NCBI GenBank assembly: GCA_021234155.1
Contig: JAJEKV010000145.1
Span: 372,001 to 436,000, forward strand
DNA length: 64,000 nucleotides
Reading direction: 5' to 3'
From: Isoetes taiwanensis
Lineage: Eukaryota > Streptophyta > Lycopodiopsida > Isoetales > Isoetaceae
The position numbers and the translations under genes are program-made. Of the stretch, positions 55,180 to 64,000 are shown piece after piece. Within the stretch, counting starts at the first letter, position 1. Each line of letters opens with the position of its first letter. The notes beneath the pieces are model-generated. The model had not been told where the DNA came from. It was given only the letters and a program-made list of their open reading frames with translations, and did no database searches.

Positions 55180-56940
55180 TCCTCGTTCAGTGGACCGTTG
55201 GGCCATGATGGCCATTTCGGGTTGCGCGACCGCGAGCACGGCGTGAGGCCGTCGAGTGAGCTACCACCACGACACCAGTAGGCAAAGGCACGTGAGACGG
55301 ACCCTTGGGTCGCGAAAGAGGGTTACACACATGGCGTTAATAGGTCTCCATAATAGCGAAGGCTGGAACATGCCAGCGCGATACCTAGCTACCTAGGTAG
55401 CGACAGGAGGCCGTTGGGGGGCGCGAAAGTAGGCCACAGCTATGGCGTGAGAGGCAAGGTGTATGGCGATGGGGCACTCCCACACACACACACTTTGACA
55501 CTTTGGAGCCCCATAACTTTTTAATCATAGATTATTTAAGGGCAATTTCTTGACAAGCAAATGGCATATCTGATTAAGTATCCAATGACACTTGGATTAA
55601 AGAATTGGACCATTTTTTGACAATTTAATGGGTGCATGCCTCTTAAGTGCGCAGAACATGGCAACCCCACCCTAGGTAGATTTCTCCAAATCGGTCAGAA
55701 CTCCTTTTTATTATTGGAAGCCCACACGTTTTTCAGCGAAATCTTTGGTTTAACCCTTTTGGATTTCGTAGGGTCCCAAAGAGAATGGTTAGATTTGTCC
55801 AAATCGGCCAGGATAAGAGAATTGCAATCCAGGTTGCGTTCTGCACCTTGAATGAGAGATAGAAGCTTGTAGAAGCGTCAAAATCAGAGGTAGATGGTCA
55901 GAATATACAATAAATCCTCAAGAATGCAAGGTAAGTTCAAGAACGGTGGCTTGAGCCTGGTAGGTCATAAAAAGAAACTGGGCCAGATGGCACAGTGCTA
56001 TTGGCGGATACGGCATAATGCAACCTCAGTTGCATTTACGTATACAGGAAAGGCATGTAGATCGCCTTTCTTGTAACGTGGAAATCGGTTAGGAGACACT
56101 CTGCAGATCGGAATCGCCTGGAATGCAAGTAGAAAGCTTCGAAGTGCATAAAATTTGTGGTAAATTTTGGTTACAGAAGTGCATCGCCGGAACGCAGAGT
56201 CTCTTGAGCTTCCTGGGTTTGAAACAGGGCCAAAAAGTGCCACATGGCACGATATAAGTGGACGATGGGACAGAGTGGCTCCTAACCGGTTTTTACGTGA
56301 GATGCAAAGAGGAAGCGCATTTCAGCCCCTGCCAAGTCGGTATTGGCATTTCCACGGCATTAGCAGGTGCTTTGGCACAGATCTAAGGATTTTGCCATAA
56401 AAAAAGGTCGAGGAGAACTAGCAGAGACAGGACTTGCTGGCATATGGCAATGCTTGATCTTAAGGTTGCAACAGCTCTAGCATACGAGCAACAGGCTGCA
56501 ACAGGTCATGCGAAATGCTTAGCCATTTTCCATTCTGGTTGCCACATAGCAATCTCCCATTGGAGATAGATAATACGAAGACTATATTAGCAGGCATCTT
56601 ATGGAATTTTGTCAACGATTTTGGAGGACAAAAGTTTTCATTGAAGGAAATGCCATTACGTATTTTAGGAAATTCTACTGGGGGAAGAGAGAGAGCTTCA
56701 CATCCAAACAAAAGACTACGAAGTTCAAACAGAATAAATTAATGTATTTATTGACCGTAAACATTGATGAGGAAAATCTATGCAGTGGTTTCCTTTGAGC
56801 TCTCCAACAACGAAGATGAATAAATAGTGTCATAAATGTGATTGTCCCAGTTGCGAAGGCAGCTCATTCCTGTAATCACTATTCATATTGTAACCACACA
56901 TGCAATCCACACTTGACAACAGGTCGCATGCTTTAGTTAG
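55180..56940. other. no gene recognised
   Basis: Locally GC-rich (55190-55470) with a 14-bp palindrome GCTACCTAGGTAGC near 55388, then unremarkable sequence. Several open frames lack domains. It includes the 3' flank of the acetyl-CoA acetyltransferase gene. Confidence 0.4.
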
Positions 56941-56941
56941 C

Positions 56942-59178
<2,237 letters not shown>

Positions 59179-59289
59179 GTGAAGGCTGAAAAGGCGATAA
59201 TATATGAAGCGAGGAAGTTGGAAGGCGATGCGCAGACTGTTCCGGCGACGCTTATGCTGGGACAAGAAGGAGCTTAGCATCACATGGGC

Positions 59290-60165
59290 ACCTTATGGGA
59301 GACCTGCCGGGAATGTTTCCTAGACATCCAAAAATAACTCGGCCATTTTCCGTCTGCCACGTAGCCTTCAGAAAGCCTTTTTCTTGTCAAAAGGTATTTG
59401 ATTTTATTGTTCTAAAATATGATCCTCGTATGGGCTTTGAGTTTGTGTTCCTCAACATACGAGAGGGAGTGTGTCAAACGCCTATTAAAAATTGAGTGAT
59501 CTGCAAACACTGACAAAAAATATTATTTGCACCATAATAATATGAGCTGTTTTATGTTGTGTGTATCATAGGTAGTTGTTTTATTTCTTGATACGATTCG
59601 CTAGGTATCTCATAAATAGACATCTAATAATTTTACACCTACTTCTACTACCCTAGTCTAAGCCTATAAATGCCCATGTGGCAATTTGACTATGAAACTA
59701 TAAAAGGTTCATGACCTTGTAGCGCCTATATATAGCATATATCATTACAAATAGATAACTAAAAAAAGGTAACATGTATGCAATGTTCATAACTGTACCA
59801 AAACCTTTAAGTCAAGAGAATTGGCTCATGATAGTTATACCTTGGATTTGCGGATTCCGGCACAAAAAAGGTATGCCTCAGAGAACCTCGCCCGTCGCTG
59901 ATGGGGCCATTCTTGCCACTCTATTTTTGGTAGCAGGCTTGTGTCAGCCGGGACCAGTCAATCACAACCGTCGTCAACTTCAAATCCCAGCAGTTCCCAC
60001 GATTCTGGCTTTAAGGATCTCCCCCGGAGTATTTCGCATTCGGAGAGCGCATACCACTAACCCTTTCAGTCTGGATACCCTCTCGGGAGATACCGGAAGG
60101 CGGTGGCCACTTGGGATTCACGGCCGACCACCATACCGATAATGGCCAGACCATACCAGACACCA
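59290..60165. other. no gene recognised
   Basis: 5' flank of AACT followed by a GC-richer block (59870-60160) that is open on the plus strand to 60142 but matches no domain I know. Left unassigned. Confidence 0.35.
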
Positions 60166-60179
60166 GTTAACACTAATAA

Positions 60180-60440
60180 GATATAATATAGTTTGTCACA
60201 CTTTTTGTAACGAAAAATACATTAATAAGTATTTTTTTATTTGCGTCACAAAAGGTGATTGGTCACGTATTACTAACGAAAAACCACTTGTAACACGTTA
60301 TAAAATATTATTTTATAATGCGTTACTAATACATTTATTGTAGCGCCTAACAAAATTTAATCGTGGTTGTCACACGTTTTACAAATATAATTTTAAGTTA
60401 CAAAAATGCGTATTTGTAATGCGTCACTTTCATCATGCTT
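60180..60440. repeat. cluster of GTAAC/GTCAC motifs with palindrome
   Basis: Repeated phrases TTTGTAACGAAA, GCGTCACAAAAGG, CTTGTAACACGTTA, AATGCGTTACTAA and TTTGTAATGCGTCAC occur in both orientations. They include a near-palindrome at about 60292-60328 centred on TAAAATATTATTTTA. A similar phrase recurs at 63297-63342. This looks like the subterminal region of a DNA transposon, type unresolved. Confidence 0.4.
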
Positions 60441-60587
60441 AATTATTAACTGTACCATAGTCTGTTGACATGGGTGTCAATTGCAAATAAATTAAATAAA
60501 AAAAAAGGGGGGAGAGGAATGAGAGCCTTCAAAAAGGAGTAAAAAAAATACACTGAGAATTTGAATATCTAGCATAATAACATGGGG

Positions 60588-61165
60588 TTCCAGGGGGATT
60601 TAATAATAATTCCTAAAACCATAAACCATATATCCTCAAAACAATTGATTGGGTTGTTATAAAAGAAAAACATAGATTCAATATAAAAAATAATCACATT
60701 AGCTCATTGGATATATTGGTTAAAGTAGTCTTATTAATACATTCAGTTGTTTTGATAGAGATTCAAGCCCCCGTATTTTATATTCTAAAATCCTAGGCAA
60801 AGACATATAGAGGTTCGATATTCCCTCAAAACCTTAGGCGAACTCGTATTTCATATTTCAAAATCATAGGCGCCTCCAATCATAAATGACTATAAACGAA
60901 ACGAGAGGTGCCCAGAGGGTCCAACATATGATCTAGGTCGTAGGATCGACGAATCCGATGATTGTGGTAGTCCAGGGTGCACCTTTTAGAATATGTAGCA
61001 CATTAACAGGGGGTTCCAGGGGGATTTAATAACAATTTCTAAAACCATGGACCATATATCTATAAAACAATTGAATTGGTTGTTATTAAAAAAATATGAA
61101 TTCAAGATAAAAAATAATTACATTAGCTCACTAAGTATATTGGTTAGAATATGTATTAAAGTATA
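60588..61165 (+). repeat. ~155-bp direct repeat, 420 bp apart
   Basis: 60588-60745 and 61008-61165 share GGGGTTCCAGGGGGATTTAA, ACCATATAT, AAACAATTGA and CATTAGCTCA in the same order, at roughly 80-85% identity by eye. They could be remnants of short terminal repeats or a segmental duplication. Confidence 0.5.
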
Positions 61166-61169
61166 CGTA

Positions 61170-62140
61170 AAATATAGTTCGGAGTTTTTCAACATATTTA
61201 TGCAGCATAACAACTGCTCTTATCGTCCCTTCTCATAGCCAACAACAATAAGACCATCCTCTTTCCACAAATTATATTGTACAACTTCCATTGGTTCCCC
61301 ACCTAATGCAGAATCTTTTCTCTGTTCTACACATAAAAGGTACATAAATAATGCAAGATTCATGGTTCTTTAAATAATGCAGGATTCATGGAGTTGCAAT
61401 CTTACCATGGAGTTGCAATCTTACCAACGACGCTTCAATTGAAAAACCTTAAATGATATTCTGCAAATTAAAATGTACATTGATTAGCAAGGAATAAAAA
61501 ATTGAGACTTAATCGCAACGTACCTGCTTATCATTGAAACGGTATGTGTTTGGGCTTTGCCACATTGAGATATCCATGACAAGTTCTCGTGTTTAAGTTG
61601 TTTTAATATGTAGTTTTTTCTACTCTACCTCTTGCACGACACACAAAAATATCACGGAGTTATAATGGCAGTTGAGAAACATAGATATGTAAGAGCAAAA
61701 AAAAGATAACCGATACCATGCATCTTCTACCATCTACCTTCTTAACTTCCCAACCCTTTGTAGCATAGTTGGAATGGCATATACTAAAAATTAATAAACT
61801 AAGAAGGCAATGGCTGCGATAGGGAATGAAAATTTAGCTCGCCCTTCCTCAAACAACTACAAGCCATGTTAATCCTAACATATGCCAAATTAGTTTTTCA
61901 GGTGAAGTCGAGGTTGCATAATTATCCCTCAACAAATTTGATAACCAACAAACTACAAAGATAAGTCCATCGGTAGTGCTACGACATATTAACAACAGCC
62001 TTGAACTCATAGAACATTCTAGTTCATGGTATCTAGATGCGTTCAAAATTAGCATGTATATGCAAGAAGAAAGTAACCAATGTTTTTTATGCACCATATC
62101 TATTGTGGCATTTTAGAGATGAAAACTTGCCAAAACTATA
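61170..62140. other. no gene recognised
   Basis: AT-rich sequence with small duplications (ATGCAAGATTCATGG / ATGCAGGATTCATGG near 61355-61390). No exon was recognised. Confidence 0.35.
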
Positions 62141-62142
62141 TC

Positions 62143-62392
62143 AAGCAAATTTACCTGTCTGGGAAAGACCATCAGCCACCTGCTTCCCTAACTTGTCTAA
62201 TTCCCCAGGATCCCGTTTCTCCTGCTCGACACATAGAGATATCACAAAGTAGAGGAAGATATAAATAGGGATAAGCAAATTTACGTCCTTGAGATCGGCC
62301 ATGTGCTTCTCTAACTTGCTAAATCCTTAGGATCCGATTTCTCCTGCTCGACACATAGAGAAATCACAAAGTAAAGGAAGATATAAATAGGG
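62143..62392. repeat. ~126-bp tandem duplication
   Basis: Two copies each contain CAAATTTAC, the CTGCTTC or GTGCTTC...AACTTG phrase, CTCCTGCTCGACACATAGAG and GGAAGATATAAATAGGG. Both copies end in a TATAAATAG TATA-like box. Confidence 0.6.
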
Positions 62393-62399
62393 CAAGCCT

Positions 62400-63430
62400 G
62401 TGCGGCATTCTAATAAAAATGCTTCAATTCATCCCTCTGCTAATGTTGACGAAACTGAAAAATGTTAAGAGGAAAACTCGGCGAAAACTGGACTTGCTTC
62501 CATGACTAGAATTTATTACCTATTTACAACGGATGAAATAAGACTTGTTGCTTGATTCATATGATGTAGCTGTGTATGGAGTTATGTTCTTGTGACAGAT
62601 TGGAGATAGTTTACAACATCACCTGTTCCTACCAGAAAGAGCAAATGTCTTGAAAGAATACTATGTTGAAGAACATCTATCATATCCTAAAATAATCCGG
62701 CAAATTTCTTTCCAACTACGAGGCTTATACTAAGAAATTTTAGGAAATAAAGCATCATAAAATGTACCACGGACAAGGTTGTAGTCAGAATAGCTCCCTT
62801 CAACTGCAAATTCGGATACATTTTTTATGTGGCCAAGCACAAACTTATACCAGGTTTTAATGGGTTTTTAGGGGAATTGTCGCCTCTAACTTCTATGAAA
62901 ATAAAGCATCACAAAACATACCAGGAATAAGGTTGTACCCAGAAGAATTTGCTTCAGCTGCAGATCTGAATCGGCCTTCAAGAATATGCTTCTATTCAAA
63001 TTGATTCCCAGCTCTGCATTCTACGACAGCAAGCAAGGCGTTTTAACGGCGGGCAAGGTCTTGAGCGGCCAAAAAAATATGGGGGCAGGCAAGACGAAAA
63101 TCTTGCACAAGACTCAATCCATGGCGAAGCTGCTACCTTAAGCCCGCAACATTATACATAGTGTGCCGGGCTTTTACCCTGTTCTCAACTCATTTGGACG
63201 AGCGCCTACAGATCGTCCCAACCATGTCGCACCTCGCAAACAAGATCACGCCATGATTGACAAGAATCAAGAAATAGCGAACAATTTCGGATCAGTTTTG
63301 TAACGCATGGGCGCCACTTGTGATGCATTACACGTTTTGTAGTTTTTCTTTGAGAAGCCTAAAAAAGATAACTTGAGGAATTTACCATATTTCAAGTCTT
63401 CTTAGCCAATTTGTTCATACAATAGAACAA
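62400..63430. other. no gene recognised
   Basis: No recognised exon. It includes a second occurrence of the GTAACGCAT / ATGCATTACACGTTTTGTA motif pair at 63297-63342. Confidence 0.35.
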
Positions 63431-63435
63431 TTATA

Positions 63436-63554
63436 TAGGGGAAAGGAAGCAGGGGCTCCCCTTCCTCAAAATCGGCAAGGGCCCCCCGGCCGATAGCAAT
63501 CGGGAGTGGGTTTGCCGATTTTGCAGAAGGGGAGCTCCTACTTCCCTTCCCCTA
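63436..63554. mobile_element. small fold-back element (MITE-like)
   Basis: 119 bp whose two ends are inverted copies over about 44 bp. The left arm contains GGGGCTCCCCTTC and AAAATCGGCAA; the right arm, read in reverse complement, contains GGAGCTCCCCTTC and AAAATCGGCAA. Outer ends are TAGGGGAA / TTCCCCTA, so a TA target duplication is possible. No coding capacity. Confidence 0.55.
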
Positions 63555-63559
63555 CAAAA

Positions 63560-64000
63560 TAGAAATCGAGGAACGGATTTGGTCAGTTTTGGTTTTTCTG
63601 TAGATTTTTTTAGCTCTTCTGTAGATTTCTATTGGATTTGGAGCTGTGAAATCTTGCTCAAACTGTGATTTGAAGAACTGTGTCTGCTTCAACTGGCAAC
63701 TCGAATGGCATTTGAAGAACAACTTTCTACCAAATTCCCTACATTTGAAGAAAGTCGAACTGCATTTGGAGACTTGCTCTTTGAAGCACTGCCGGATCTG
63801 CACTTGTCCGGATCTCTGCTTGCATTGTTTACTCGGCTTCTTGTGTTTGCTCGGATCTCTGCTTGGATTTACTCAGTTTCTTGTCTCAGATCTGCTCAGA
63901 CCAGATCTCTGCTTGCTCGAATTGGCATCCTCTGTTTTAGATCAGTTTGCTCGAAGAACTCTGTGGACCTAGAGTCTAGAGAACCAAAAAAAAAAACTTT
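63560..64000 (+). other. repetitive, unassigned
   Basis: Open on the plus strand from 63646 to 63972 but made of reiterated phrases such as GATCTCTGCTTG and GCTCGGATCTC. It looks like repeat sequence, not a domain-bearing gene. Confidence 0.3.

Noticed and set aside
59774-60142. 122-residue plus-strand open frame
   Set aside because: No domain, no recognisable promoter or splice structure, and an irregular low-similarity composition. Not called as a gene.

Overview
The window is nuclear DNA of a land plant. Two intact genes have plant-type exon-intron structure with GT-AG introns: a mitochondrial P5C dehydrogenase (ALDH12 family) and a cytosolic-type acetyl-CoA acetyltransferase. A uS8 (RPS15a-type) ribosomal gene follows a 5' UTR intron that starts with a telo-box. 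The repeats are typical of plants: Ty1/copia, CACTA, PIF/Harbinger, hAT-like and Tourist-like elements, and LINEs. The sequence does not fix the lineage. The LINEs ending in (TTCTA)n and an unfamiliar small-protein family suggest something other than a well-known flowering plant, but that is only an impression.

Layout. 1-20 kb: four members (A-D) of an unrecognised ~72-75-residue protein family. A (+, broken) and B (-) lie at 1.2-2.6 kb; C (-) and D (+) lie at 17.8-19.8 kb. Between them are truncated LINE ends, a PPR fragment, a tandem exon-like array interrupted by a CACTA element (8.17-~11.64 kb), a 581-bp hAT-like element with an 8-bp target duplication, and the uS8 gene (14.3-16.24 kb). 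20.1-26.1 kb: a PIF/Harbinger transposase gene split by a copia element (213-214-bp LTRs) and by a 292-bp hAT-like MITE. 26.5-33.3 kb: a decayed EN+RT LINE ending in (TTCTA)n, followed by a second element that shows only an ORF1-like region yet has a related 3' end. 33.87-38.82 kb: P5CDH, 16 exons, minus strand. 40-50 kb: mostly non-coding, with copia and L1 remnants and short tandem duplications. 50.4-51.4 kb: pectinesterase pseudogene. 54.5-55.0 kb: a small hypothetical gene with a TATA box and a probable 5' UTR intron. 56.94-59.18 kb: acetyl-CoA acetyltransferase, 13 exons, minus strand. 60-64 kb: repeats and a fold-back element, no recognised gene.

The intact genes are ordinary housekeeping or metabolic genes: proline catabolism, the entry step of the mevalonate pathway, and translation. 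No operon-like or clustered pathway is visible. The most unusual signals are the A-D family with its shared upstream motif, the ORF1-only LINE derivative, the shared LINE 3'-end structure, and several insertions whose order can be read from their junctions.
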